Shown here in pieces: positions 34,108-42,770 of a stretch of 49,315 nucleotides of DNA (its first letter is position 1; each line of letters begins with the position of its first letter). This stretch comes from Streptobacillus notomytis (GTDB lineage: Bacteria > Fusobacteriota > Fusobacteriia > Fusobacteriales > Leptotrichiaceae): positions 1 to 49,315 of the forward strand of contig LJRV01000130.1 in NCBI GenBank assembly GCA_001612575.1, given 5' to 3'. A model generated the notes under the pieces. That model saw only the letters and a list, made by a program, of their open reading frames with translations, had not been told where the DNA came from and did not search any database. A program made the translations under genes and the position numbers.

Positions 34108-35478
34108 ATGTTAAAAAAAATATTTTATATCTTATTTACACTATATCTATTATGCAGTTGTAATATATTTAAAAAAGATGAAATCAACTTAGTTCCATAT
34201 AAGGTTAATATAGATTATTCAAAATATACTAATACATTTAATAAAAATGATGAATTAATTAATTTAGAATATGAAAAAATAATTAAACATAATTATTTTT
34301 CTGATGATATATTAAAAGAAATGTTTATTAAACCTGAAATGTTAAGTAAGGAAGAAGCTAAAGAAGATATAGAGCTTTTACTTTATTTATTAAAAACAAG
34401 ATATGTTGAATATAATAATATTGATTTTAAAAATTTAGAAAAAGAAAAAGATATAATTTTAAAAGATGTAGATAATAAAATATCACTTACAGATTTTAAG
34501 AAAAAAATTTTAAATTTACTAAATAAATATATTAATAATAGTCATTTTATTTTTGAAGAAAATAAGATTTCTAAAAAATCAAGTTCATATATCTATAATA
34601 AATACATAAAGAAAAATAACGGAAAATATTTTATAAATAATAAAGAAATATATAAGATAAATGATGAAGAAGATATTGAAAAATTTATAGTCAAGACTTT
34701 AGATGAAAATTTTAATCTGCAATATACTATTGTAGATATAGATTTTATAGGAAGTTTAAGCAAGAATATTAAAATAGAATATACTGATAATAGTTATGAA
34801 GAAATAGAAATTTTAAAAATTAATGGAAAAATGTCAAATCAATTCCAATTAAAAGTTGAAAAAGATTATATTTACTTGAGCTTACCAACTTTTTTAAACA
34901 TTAACTTAAATGGTAAAAATTTAGAAGAATATTTATTTTATAAACTAAAAGATGAAAAAATTGAAGATAAGAATTTAATAATAGACTTAAGAGGAAATTC
35001 AGGTGGATATCCAAGTTCTATAGAGTATCTTTTAAGAAGATACTACGATTTACCATTTAATATTATAAATTTAATTGGTAATACCTCAAATAATATTACT
35101 AGTTATTTGTCATGGTATTATGATAATTATAAAAAAGGTGTAGAAAAATTCGTAAAAAAAAGAGGAAAGGCTAAAATTTTTATAATTGTTAATAATAAAA
35201 GTGCATCTTCTAGTGAAGTTACATTATCTATGTTAAAACTACTTGATTATAAAAATGTATATGTTTTAGGCTCAAATTCTAGTGGTACTTTTATAACAAC
35301 ATCTGGTGAAAATTATATTCTAAAAAATTCTAACCTTATATTAAAAATTCCACAAAGTGGGAATTTCGTACCTAAAGAATATCATGGAGAAGGTATAGGA
35401 TTTTACCCAGATCTTTGGATTAAAGATAATAGAAATATCGAAAATGTAGTTAAAGAATTAATAAAGAAAATAGATTAA
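34108..35478 (+). CDS. S41-family peptidase lipoprotein
   Basis: This protein has 456 residues from the ATG at 34108, chosen because TTGGAG lies 6 bases upstream. The signal peptide ends LLCSC, a lipobox, so it is probably anchored at the cell surface or in the periplasm. A helical N-terminal region is followed by a C-terminal S41 (tail-specific protease-like) domain with IIDLRGNSGG near residue 292 and KSASSSEVT near 365, containing the expected nucleophile Ser. GEGIGFYPDLWI near the end matches the family's GxGxxPD motif. I cannot see a clear PDZ domain. Substrate is unknown. It lies near the bacteriocin locus but has no shown link to it. Confidence 0.85.
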   Translation: MLKKIFYILFTLYLLCSCNIFKKDEINLVPYKVNIDYSKYTNTFNKNDELINLEYEKIIKHNYFSDDILKEMFIKPEMLSKEEAKEDIELLLYLLKTRYVEYNNIDFKNLEKEKDIILKDVDNKISLTDFKKKILNLLNKYINNSHFIFEENKISKKSSSYIYNKYIKKNNGKYFINNKEIYKINDEEDIEKFIVKTLDENFNLQYTIVDIDFIGSLSKNIKIEYTDNSYEEIEILKINGKMSNQFQLKVEKDYIYLSLPTFLNINLNGKNLEEYLFYKLKDEKIEDKNLIIDLRGNSGGYPSSIEYLLRRYYDLPFNIINLIGNTSNNITSYLSWYYDNYKKGVEKFVKKRGKAKIFIIVNNKSASSSEVTLSMLKLLDYKNVYVLGSNSSGTFITTSGENYILKNSNLILKIPQSGNFVPKEYHGEGIGFYPDLWIKDNRNIENVVKELIKKID

Positions 35479-35520
35479 TATAAGTATAGAAACTCTTTCA
35501 CAACAATCTAAAAGTATAAA

Positions 35521-35565
35521 AGGTGATTAAGAATTTCAAAAAAATTCTTGAATCACCTCTTCTTT
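35521..35565 (+). terminator. Terminator after S41 peptidase
   Basis: A long imperfect stem, AGGTGATT-AAGAATT against AATTCTT-AATCACCT (35521-35558), is followed by CTTCTTTTT. It lies about 43 bases after the S41 stop. Confidence 0.8.
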
Positions 35566-35632
35566 TTATATGTAATTTAATCGCCAAACCAAATCACAGA
35601 TTGGAGTTGATAAATATGTATTCTAATAGTAA

Positions 35633-35863
35633 ATCTTATCCAAATCTATTCTAGCAGTTTCTATTAATTCTCTCAAAACCTATTTTAATGAAAAACATAT
35701 ACAACATGTTTCTAATTCTATTCATAATTTCCTTAACTGTGGTAATATTGATAAAATCTTTATCTCTTATATATTATGTCTTTCTTCTAACTTCATTCAT
35801 AAAATGAAACTTACTTGTAAATCAAGACTTTGTCCCCATAATACATGGTGCATTTTATACTAA
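35633..35863 (+). pseudogene. IS91-type transposase fragment (zinc-binding part)
   Basis: The frame from a stop at 35630 to TAA at 35863 encodes about 76 residues without a usable start. It contains FLNCGNIDKIFISYILC and then HKMKLTCKSRLCPH. This resembles the N-terminal zinc-binding segment of IS91-related transposases (phe/Leu-x-Cys-Gly, then Cys-Lys-Ser-Arg-x-Cys-Pro). The second CxxC is damaged, and no catalytic tyrosine domain follows, so it is a decayed remnant. It marks a past insertion at the border of the accessory region. Confidence 0.6.
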
Positions 35864-35873
35864 TTTAAAATAT

Positions 35874-36074
35874 TTAAATAAACCTATTTTTAATAAAAAT
35901 AACTAAATGTAATGATGTATAACTAAATATTAAAATTAAATTTAAATAAAATATTGTTCTTGATAATATTTTATAATCTTTAAAAATAATTACTAATACA
36001 GGAGCTAAAAAAGTAAATAGAAATAAATTTAATTTAAAACTGTATAACATATTAATCAATAGTTGAACCTCCAT
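35874..36074 (-). CDS. Possible small two-helix membrane protein
   Basis: A 66-codon frame encodes two hydrophobic helices (LFLFTFLAPVLVIIF and TIFYLNLILIFSYTSLHLVIF) joined by a short polar loop with KDYKILSR. TGGAGG lies at its 5' end, 8 bases before an in-frame TTG (codon 6) that may be the true start. I do not recognise a family. In such AT-rich DNA a chance hydrophobic frame is possible. Confidence 0.35.
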   Translation of the reverse strand: MEVQLLINMLYSFKLNLFLFTFLAPVLVIIFKDYKILSRTIFYLNLILIFSYTSLHLVIFIKNRFI

Positions 36075-36196
36075 CAGTATACAAAAATTAATCTAAAGTT
36101 AATTCAGAATAACCGTCTTTCTTTTATTGTTTACATTAAAATTTTATCAGAATATTATCAATGTGTAAAATAAATATATTAATTTAAAGAAACAAT

Positions 36197-36823
36197 CTAA
36201 AATCCTGAGTAATAAAAAGAATATTCTCTACCTACAGTAGTACTATCTCCATGTCCAGGATAAATGACTGTATCTCTTTCTAATTTTAATATTTTAGCTA
36301 TAGATTTCCACATATCCTCTGAATCTCCAGTAGGAAGGTCAACTCTACCATAAGTATTTTTAAATAATGTATCCCCAGAAAATAGTGTTTTTTCTTCTAG
36401 GTTATAGTAACATATACCTCCACTAGTATGTCCAGGTGTATGTATTACTTCAAATTTATCTATTTTATCTCCATCTTTTAATGTTACTACATTAATATTT
36501 TCTAAACAAGGATTTAAATAGTTTTGACTAGTTTCTGCCCATAAAAGTAATGATAATTTGTCATTATATAAAAATTCTTTTTCATTTTCATGTATATATA
36601 CTTTCACATTCTTATATTCAAGTATCATAGGCAAACCTAAAATATGATCAAAATGTCCATGAGTTAAAAGTACTGCTGTTAAATCTAAATTATTTTCTTT
36701 AATATATTCTAATACTCTACTCATATCTTTAGAACCTGGATCAATTATATATGTTTTTTCATCACTTATTATAACATAGGTATTACTAGTGTAATCATAA
36801 TTTTCAAATCTAACTATTTCCAT
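36197..36823 (-). CDS. MBL-fold hydrolase, glyoxalase II-like
   Basis: The 208-residue metallo-beta-lactamase-fold protein has THGHFDH (His55, His57, Asp59, His60), IHTPGHTSGGICYY with the third-histidine motif, FSGDTLF with a bridging Asp and a C-terminal YPGHGDST. This is the YcbL/glyoxalase II-like subfamily, active on thioesters or related compounds. The short length lacks the C-terminal glutathione-binding domain of true glyoxalase II, so the exact substrate is uncertain. It is the last gene of the long minus-strand array, 8 bases after mscS. Confidence 0.9.
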   Translation of the reverse strand: MEIVRFENYDYTSNTYVIISDEKTYIIDPGSKDMSRVLEYIKENNLDLTAVLLTHGHFDHILGLPMILEYKNVKVYIHENEKEFLYNDKLSLLLWAETSQNYLNPCLENINVVTLKDGDKIDKFEVIHTPGHTSGGICYYNLEEKTLFSGDTLFKNTYGRVDLPTGDSEDMWKSIAKILKLERDTVIYPGHGDSTTVGREYSFYYSGF

Positions 36824-36831
36824 AACAACCC

Positions 36832-37671
36832 CTATTTATTTTTAATATATACATCAAGTTGATTAAATGGTATTGATATACCTGCTAAATCAAATCTTCT
36901 TTTAGCTTCTTCAAGAATGAAGAATTTAGCTAAAACATAATGTTCTGGTAGTACATATACATTAGTTACAAAGTTAATTGATGAAGCTCCTAATTCACCA
37001 AGACCTATAGTTACACTATCATTTTTACTTCTAAGTACATATTCACAATCATCTACAATTTTCTCTAAAATTTCTTTAACTTGAGCTAAATTCGATTCAT
37101 ATGATACAGAAATTATCAAATCTAATCTTCTTCTATTTTGAGCTGTTATATTTCTTATTTCATTATTAATTAGTAATCCATTAGGAACTATAACTGTTTC
37201 ATTTTGAAAATTAATAAGTCTTGTATAAAAAATTTCTATTTTTTTAACAGTACCAATATAGCTATTATATTGTATAACATCTCCAACCTTAAATGGTTTA
37301 AATACCAACAATATTATCCCTCCAAAAATATTTTGAATAATTTCTTTAAATGCAAACCCTAATACTACTGAAAGTGCTCCAACTAAAGCAAATACAGAAG
37401 TTAAGTTAAATCCAAATAAACCTATAATTAAATTAAGTAACACTATATGTATAAATACTTTTAAAAATGATTTTAAGAAACTTCTTAAACCATGATCTCT
37501 TATTTTTGAAAATAAAACCTTATCTAATAATTGTAAAGTAGAATCAACTATTTTTCTATAGAAAATTAACACAGCTAATCCTATTAATAATTTAAATAAA
37601 TTATTTTCTAACCAATGTAGAATAAAAGTTAAATCAAATATTTTTTTTAAATATGTCATCATAAATCCCAT
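36832..37671 (-). CDS. mscS: Small-conductance mechanosensitive channel
   Basis: The 279-residue protein has three predicted membrane helices; the pore helix region contains SVFALVGALSVVLGFAFKEIIQNIFGG. The beta domain follows with FKVGDVIQ, GTVKKIEIFYTRL and VIVPNGLLINNEI, and an alpha-beta C-terminal domain ends it. It releases solutes on hypo-osmotic shock. TAGGAGG lies before the ATG, 14 bases after the RclA-type gene. Paralogue identity (mscS versus ynaI-type) cannot be fixed, though the length fits MscS. Confidence 0.92.
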   Translation of the reverse strand: MGFMMTYLKKIFDLTFILHWLENNLFKLLIGLAVLIFYRKIVDSTLQLLDKVLFSKIRDHGLRSFLKSFLKVFIHIVLLNLIIGLFGFNLTSVFALVGALSVVLGFAFKEIIQNIFGGIILLVFKPFKVGDVIQYNSYIGTVKKIEIFYTRLINFQNETVIVPNGLLINNEIRNITAQNRRRLDLIISVSYESNLAQVKEILEKIVDDCEYVLRSKNDSVTIGLGELGASSINFVTNVYVLPEHYVLAKFFILEEAKRRFDLAGISIPFNQLDVYIKNK

Positions 37672-37685
37672 TTAATCCTCCTACT

Positions 37686-39038
37686 TTATTTTAAAATATC
37701 ATTTAGTCCTTCTGTAAATATTGGATGGGCATAAATTAAATCTCTTAAAACCTGATATTTAATTTTTTGATCTATAGCAAGTGCTAATAAATTTATCATT
37801 TCATGAGCTTCATAGTTAATTATGAATGCTCCAATTATTTCATCATTTTCATTAATTAAAACCTTAGTAAATCCTTCAGTTTCCCCTATAACTAAAGATT
37901 TAGGTATAGCAGTTGTAGGCAATTTTTTTACTATGTAATTAATACCTTTTTCGCTAGCTTGTTTTTCATTAAGTCCTACTTGTGCATAACTTGGATCAAT
38001 AAATAAAACCTTAGGTACATTTCTTCTTTCTTTAAGACTTCTTCCTTTTTCTCCTAATATTCTAGGAAGAGCTATTCTACTATCATCTAGAGATACTGCT
38101 GTAAACATTTCTCCACCTTTTACATCACCTAAGGCATATATTCCTGAAACTGTAGTTTCTAAATATTCATTTACAACTATTTCTCCTCTACTTGAAAGTT
38201 CAATATCAGTATTTTCTAATCCCAATCCATAAGTATTAGGATCTCTACCAATAGAAATTAAAACATTATCGAATATATCAGAGTTAACTTTTCCATCTTT
38301 TTCGAATTTAACTTCTACCTTATCATAGACTTCAGTAAATTCTAATACTTTAGTTCCAAAATTAAAATTAATACCTTGTTTAACCAATATATTAAATACA
38401 GTTTCAGATATATCTTTATCTTCTCTAGGCATAAATTCATCTATACTTTCAAACACTGTAACATCTGAACCGAAATTATTAAAATAACTTGCAAATTCAG
38501 TACCTATAAATCCCCCACCTATAACTGCTAATTTTTTAGGTAATACTTCAAGCTCTAATGCATTATCACTTGTTAATATTTTATTACTTTCTATTCCTTT
38601 AATACTAGGCATTATTGTCTTAGAACCTGTATTAATAACTATATTTTTAGATGTTAAAATCTCACCATTTACCATAACTTCAGTATTTGATATGAATTTA
38701 GCTTCTCCATTATATATTTTAATATTTTCATTATTATTTAATAAATTAAAATTAGCTGTATTAACTTTGTTAACAAGCTTTTTCTTCTCTAATAATGAGT
38801 TTTTATATATCATATTATTAAACTCATAATCTCTTTTTACACCTAATGATTCAATTCCTACTAATAACTTAGATCTATGAACCATTGATTTTGTAGGTAA
38901 ACATCCTACATTAGGACATGTTCCACCATACATTTTAGGATCTTTTTCTATTATTGCAACTTTTTTACCTTTATTGGCTAAAATTCCTGCTAAAGTTTTT
39001 CCACCTTTTCCCCAACCAATAACTAATAAATCATACAT
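37686..39038 (-). CDS. rclA: RclA-type flavin disulfide reductase
   Basis: The 450-residue FAD/NAD(P)-binding protein has the redox pair Cys41 and Cys46 in MYGGTCPNVGCLPTK, the NAD(P) site AVIGGGFIGTEFASYF, FTAVSLDDSRIALP, and the C-terminal interface with EAHEMINLLALAID and AHPIFTEGLND. The MYGGTC form, SLDD segment and HEMIN motif match E. coli RclA more closely than dihydrolipoamide dehydrogenase or glutathione reductase. RclA-type enzymes reduce hypothiocyanous acid, an oxidant made at mucosal surfaces. It lies between ychF and mscS in the long array. The assignment to this subfamily is from memory of the family sequences. Confidence 0.85.
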   Translation of the reverse strand: MYDLLVIGWGKGGKTLAGILANKGKKVAIIEKDPKMYGGTCPNVGCLPTKSMVHRSKLLVGIESLGVKRDYEFNNMIYKNSLLEKKKLVNKVNTANFNLLNNNENIKIYNGEAKFISNTEVMVNGEILTSKNIVINTGSKTIMPSIKGIESNKILTSDNALELEVLPKKLAVIGGGFIGTEFASYFNNFGSDVTVFESIDEFMPREDKDISETVFNILVKQGINFNFGTKVLEFTEVYDKVEVKFEKDGKVNSDIFDNVLISIGRDPNTYGLGLENTDIELSSRGEIVVNEYLETTVSGIYALGDVKGGEMFTAVSLDDSRIALPRILGEKGRSLKERRNVPKVLFIDPSYAQVGLNEKQASEKGINYIVKKLPTTAIPKSLVIGETEGFTKVLINENDEIIGAFIINYEAHEMINLLALAIDQKIKYQVLRDLIYAHPIFTEGLNDILK

Positions 39039-39049
39039 ATTTTTCTCCT

Positions 39050-40150
39050 TTATACATTAAATCTAAAAAACATTACGTCCCCATCTTTAACTAAATATTC
39101 TTTACCTTCTAATCTCATAGCACCTTTTTCTTTACTACCTGCCCATCCCTTATATTCAATAAACTTATCATATGCTACCACTTCAGCTCTAATAAATCCT
39201 CTTTCTATATCAGAATGTATTTCACTTGCTGCTTTAGGAGCAAATGTTCCTTGTTCTATAGTCCATGCTCTAACTTCTTGCTCACCAGCAGTAAAATATG
39301 AAATTAAACCAAGTAATTTAAATCCTGATCTTATAAATCTATTTAAACTAGGTTCTTTTATTCCTAAACTTTCAATAAATTCATTTCTCTCATCTTCATC
39401 TTCTATTTCTATTAATTCTGATTCAACCTTAGCTGAAAAAGAAACACATTCTGCATTTATACTTTCAGCATATTCTCTAACTCTTTTCATATGTTCATTT
39501 TCGGTTCCATTTACTAAATCTTCTTCAGATATATTTAATCCAAACATCATAGGTTTTAATGTTAGAAACTGATATGTTTTTATTATATTTAATTCTTCTT
39601 CTGTAAAATCAAAGCTTGATAACATCTTATACTCTTCTAATACTTTTTTACATTTTTCTAAAGTATCAACTAATATCTTAGCATCTTTATTTGTTCTTGA
39701 AAGTTTTAAATTTTTTACTATTGCTTTTTCAACAGTATCTATATCAGCTAAAATTAATTCACTATTAATTATTTCAATATCTCTAATTGGATCTACACTA
39801 CCTTCAACATGTATAATATTTTCATCTTCAAAACATCTTACAACTTGACATATAGCTTTAGTATTTCTAATATTACTTAAAAATTGATTTCCTAATCCTT
39901 CACCACTAGATGCACCTTTTACAAGTCCAGCTATATCAACAAATTCTACAGAAGCTCCTAGTATTCTTTTAGGATTAATTATTTTTGCAATTTCATTTAA
40001 CCTTTGATCTGGTACAGAAACGATACCAACATTTGGTTCTATAGTAGCAAATGGATAATTTGCAGCTTCTGCATTTTGTGTTTTAGTTATGGCATTAAAT
40101 AATGTGGATTTACCTACATTAGGTAATCCTACTATTCCAATTCCTATCAT
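39050..40150 (-). CDS. ychF: Ribosome-binding ATPase YchF/OLA1
   Basis: The 366-residue P-loop protein has GLPNVGKSTLFNA (8-20), NYPFATIEPNVGIV, the switch DIAGLVKGASSGEGLGNQFL and NLSE-like NISEEDL, then a helical insert and a C-terminal TGS domain (about 280-366) with FFTAGEQEVRAW-type and GWAGSKEKGAMRLEGKEYLV segments. YchF prefers ATP and associates with ribosomes in stress responses. Its ATG overlaps the stop of the UDG-like gene (ATGA-type), so translation is coupled. Confidence 0.96.
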   Translation of the reverse strand: MIGIGIVGLPNVGKSTLFNAITKTQNAEAANYPFATIEPNVGIVSVPDQRLNEIAKIINPKRILGASVEFVDIAGLVKGASSGEGLGNQFLSNIRNTKAICQVVRCFEDENIIHVEGSVDPIRDIEIINSELILADIDTVEKAIVKNLKLSRTNKDAKILVDTLEKCKKVLEEYKMLSSFDFTEEELNIIKTYQFLTLKPMMFGLNISEEDLVNGTENEHMKRVREYAESINAECVSFSAKVESELIEIEDEDERNEFIESLGIKEPSLNRFIRSGFKLLGLISYFTAGEQEVRAWTIEQGTFAPKAASEIHSDIERGFIRAEVVAYDKFIEYKGWAGSKEKGAMRLEGKEYLVKDGDVMFFRFNV

Positions 40151-40713
40151 TTATTTTTCTCCTTAATTAGTTTTAGTACTTCTACTATCTTAAATTTTTC
40201 TTCTTTTTTTGCCTTAGATATATACGATATATCATATATAGGGATTAGGGCTTTTTCAAAATATTCATAAATATTTCCTACACATTTATTTATATTAACA
40301 TTCATTTTTTTATTATCTTTTCCTAAAGCATCTGATATCAATATATTAAATACTTCTTCACCTATAGTTACTATATATTTAGGATCAACATACATAATTT
40401 CTGTTATAAGGACATCTAATAATTCCTCTATAATATTTGAATCATATCTAATAAAATTTTTATCTAATTTATATAATGAAGTAATATAAATATTATCAAG
40501 GTCTATACCTAAATATTTAAAAATATTTTGTATAACTTTACCACTATTACTATCAAGTATATTTCCATTTTCTAAAGCTTCTTTTTCTATATCAGGTAAT
40601 ATTAACATTATTTTAGATTTTCTATTACCCTGACCTAACATAATTTCTGTATTATCTTTATAGCTTCTATAAACACTTAATGTTCTTATCCTATATTCTA
40701 ATTCTTTCCACAT
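40147..40713 (-). CDS. Divergent uracil-DNA glycosylase superfamily protein
   Basis: The 188-residue protein has the fold pattern of family 4 uracil-DNA glycosylases: KIMLILPDIEKEA corresponds to the first active-site loop, GKVIQNIFKYLGIDLDNIYITSLYK to the following helix and strand, and DPKYIVTIGEEVFNILI to the next strand. However, the usual GEGPG loop and the four iron-sulfur cysteines are not seen, and the last catalytic His is not obvious. It may be a catalytically altered member. It lies between walJ and ychF, 8 bases from one and overlapping the other. Confidence 0.6.
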   Translation of the reverse strand: MWKELEYRIRTLSVYRSYKDNTEIMLGQGNRKSKIMLILPDIEKEALENGNILDSNSGKVIQNIFKYLGIDLDNIYITSLYKLDKNFIRYDSNIIEELLDVLITEIMYVDPKYIVTIGEEVFNILISDALGKDNKKMNVNINKCVGNIYEYFEKALIPIYDISYISKAKKEEKFKIVEVLKLIKEKNK

Positions 40714-40721
40714 ATTTCCCC

Positions 40722-41480
40722 CTAAATTTCAAAAATACTAGTAACATTTTCATCTGAAATTTCTATATTAATATTCTTATACTCTTTTCTTATATTATGC
40801 ATTGCAAGTGAAGGCATATTATTTTCTTCGCTTAAATGCATTAGAAATATTTTTTTTAATTTTTCTGTATAAATATTTTTTAATAACTTCAAACAATCTT
40901 GATTGCTTAAATGACCGAATTTACTTTTAATTCTACTTTTTATATCCCAAGGATAAGAACCTGACATCAATAAATCATAATCATAATTACTTTCTATAGC
41001 TATTACATCTGCATTTTTACAGTGAAACTCCATAGTTTTAGTAACATATCCTGCATCAGTTATATATACAAATTTCTTATTATTCTCTATAAATGAAAAT
41101 CCTAAACAATGTTTTGAATCATGTGTCAAATCAAAATTTATTATACATGCATTACCAATATATACTTCTCTTTTATTTAAAAGTATTACTTTTTCTTCAT
41201 CATGTTTACCTAATTTTGATTTTATCTCGTTATATGAATCCTCATGTATATATACTAATATATTAGTTTTCCTAAGTAATGGTCCTAATGATTTAACATG
41301 GTCTATATGTTCATGAGTTATGAAAACAGCATAAATATCTTCTAATTTTTCATTAATACTTTCAAGTTTTTCAATTATTTTTTTTAAACTAAATCCTACA
41401 TCTATTAATAATTTTACTCCACCAACTTCTATAAACGTTGAATTACCACTACTGCTACTTCCAAGTACAGCAACTTTCAT
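40722..41480 (-). CDS. walJ: MBL-fold hydrolase WalJ/YycJ
   Basis: The 252-residue metallo-beta-lactamase-fold protein starts MKVAVLGSSSSGNST, the hallmark of YycJ/WalJ. Metal residues are in THEHIDH (His56, His58, Asp60, His61), with DLTHDSKHCLG, YITDAG and the C-terminal FLMHLSEENN. WalJ proteins are thought to be nucleases connected with DNA replication and repair coordination, but the activity is not settled. No walKR two-component genes lie next to it here, unlike Firmicutes. Its ATG overlaps the stop of the small ORF upstream. Confidence 0.88.
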   Translation of the reverse strand: MKVAVLGSSSSGNSTFIEVGGVKLLIDVGFSLKKIIEKLESINEKLEDIYAVFITHEHIDHVKSLGPLLRKTNILVYIHEDSYNEIKSKLGKHDEEKVILLNKREVYIGNACIINFDLTHDSKHCLGFSFIENNKKFVYITDAGYVTKTMEFHCKNADVIAIESNYDYDLLMSGSYPWDIKSRIKSKFGHLSNQDCLKLLKNIYTEKLKKIFLMHLSEENNMPSLAMHNIRKEYKNINIEISDENVTSIFEI

Positions 41481-41593
41481 TATCTACTTACCATTTCTTT
41501 AGTACTTAAATCATATATTTTATTAGTTGAATAACAATAAGCTAATATTAATAATATTAAAACTACTATTATTTTTCTTAAAATTCTTACCAC
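41480..41593 (-). CDS. 37-residue membrane-anchored small protein
   Basis: This small frame starts GTG at 41593, overlapping the yqeH stop by 7 bases, and ends TAA at 41480, overlapping the walJ ATG (TAATG). Its 37 residues have a basic N-terminus (MVRILRK), one hydrophobic segment (about 8-20), then a Cys and a short polar tail (NKIYDLSTKEMVSR). It could be a single-pass membrane peptide; the AYC segment is a weak lipobox. The double overlap indicates translational coupling and argues that it is translated. I do not recognise a family. Confidence 0.55.
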   Translation of the reverse strand: MVRILRKIIVVLILLILAYCYSTNKIYDLSTKEMVSR

Positions 41594-42762
41594 AATAAAT
41601 CATCCTCATCAATTTCTTCTTCAAAATCAGAATCTTTAGATATACTTTTTCTTACTAATGTTTTTACTCCTTTTGGATAATATGCTGATATTTCTAATGG
41701 ACCTCTTTTAACTTCAATATATCCAAGCCCAGCGAATACAAAATCTTCATTTTCTTCTATTACAAAATCTTTTTTTATAAACTCATTTGAAAAATATTTA
41801 TTATAGTTTTCTTCATCTAAAAAGTTAAAAAATCCATTTTTCAATAATCCTTTTGCTTTTTCCATATTAGTAATATGGAATTTAACTTCCCTTGAAGCAT
41901 AGGCAGAAATTATAGCACCTGACTTATTTTCAGGTATATTTTTGATTTCAAAATATGCTAAATTTTCAAACATAAATACTTGTTTTTCTTTAAGTCTATA
42001 GGTCTTCCTTGAAATTTCACCACTAGGTACTAATTTATATGAAATATCTGAATTTAATAAATCAGATAATCTACCATCAGGAATTAATCCAGGAGTATCC
42101 ATTATTGTTAACATATATTCCTTAGTTTTTTTCTTATTTACCAACATTTTTTTTGTAGTACCAGAAAATTTAGAAACTGTGCTAATATTTTTTTCAAGTA
42201 ATAGGTTTATAAGATTCGATTTACCTACATTTGATACACCTATAACAGCAATTTTAATATTACTATCTAGATTCTTTTTCAAAATATTTTTAGCTATATA
42301 CTGTATTTTTCTAAATATTCCATTTACTCCATATCTATTTTTAGCAGAAATAAATGCAATATCTTCAGGATATACATTATTTTCTGAAAAATAATATTTA
42401 ACCCATTTAGATATCTCAGCTACATGTATATATTTAGGTAATAAATCTATTTTATTTATCACTGCAAGTATAGTTTTATCCTCAAGTAAATCTATAATTT
42501 CAGTAGTAAATGAAGATTCAAAATCAATAATATCAAATATGGGTATAACTATATCTGCTTCTTTAATAGCTTTTTTTACTTCTATTTGATAACTTAATTT
42601 ATCTTCTTCTTTCTCTAAATTTTCACCATAGTGTTTTAATCTAAAACATCTTTTACAAATTATTTCATCATTGGAAATTAATTTTTCATATGGTATATAT
42701 CCTTCAATTTTAGGATCATTTGATTGTAATGTTAATCCACAACCTTTACATTTTTTTTTCAT
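41587..42762 (-). CDS. yqeH: Ribosome biogenesis GTPase YqeH
   Basis: The 391-residue circularly permuted GTPase takes part in 30S subunit assembly. The N-terminal zinc finger has CKGCG (Cys5, Cys8) and ICKRCF (Cys36, Cys39). The permuted order is G4 first (VINKIDLLP), then G5 (FISAKNRYG), then G1 (GVSNVGKSN) and G3 (MDTPGLIP). A long C-terminal domain follows. The gene is 8 bases after xerC and ends overlapping the small ORF. Confidence 0.94.
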   Translation of the reverse strand: MKKKCKGCGLTLQSNDPKIEGYIPYEKLISNDEIICKRCFRLKHYGENLEKEEDKLSYQIEVKKAIKEADIVIPIFDIIDFESSFTTEIIDLLEDKTILAVINKIDLLPKYIHVAEISKWVKYYFSENNVYPEDIAFISAKNRYGVNGIFRKIQYIAKNILKKNLDSNIKIAVIGVSNVGKSNLINLLLEKNISTVSKFSGTTKKMLVNKKKTKEYMLTIMDTPGLIPDGRLSDLLNSDISYKLVPSGEISRKTYRLKEKQVFMFENLAYFEIKNIPENKSGAIISAYASREVKFHITNMEKAKGLLKNGFFNFLDEENYNKYFSNEFIKKDFVIEENEDFVFAGLGYIEVKRGPLEISAYYPKGVKTLVRKSISKDSDFEEEIDEDDLLW

Positions 42763-42770
42763 TTTCTCTC

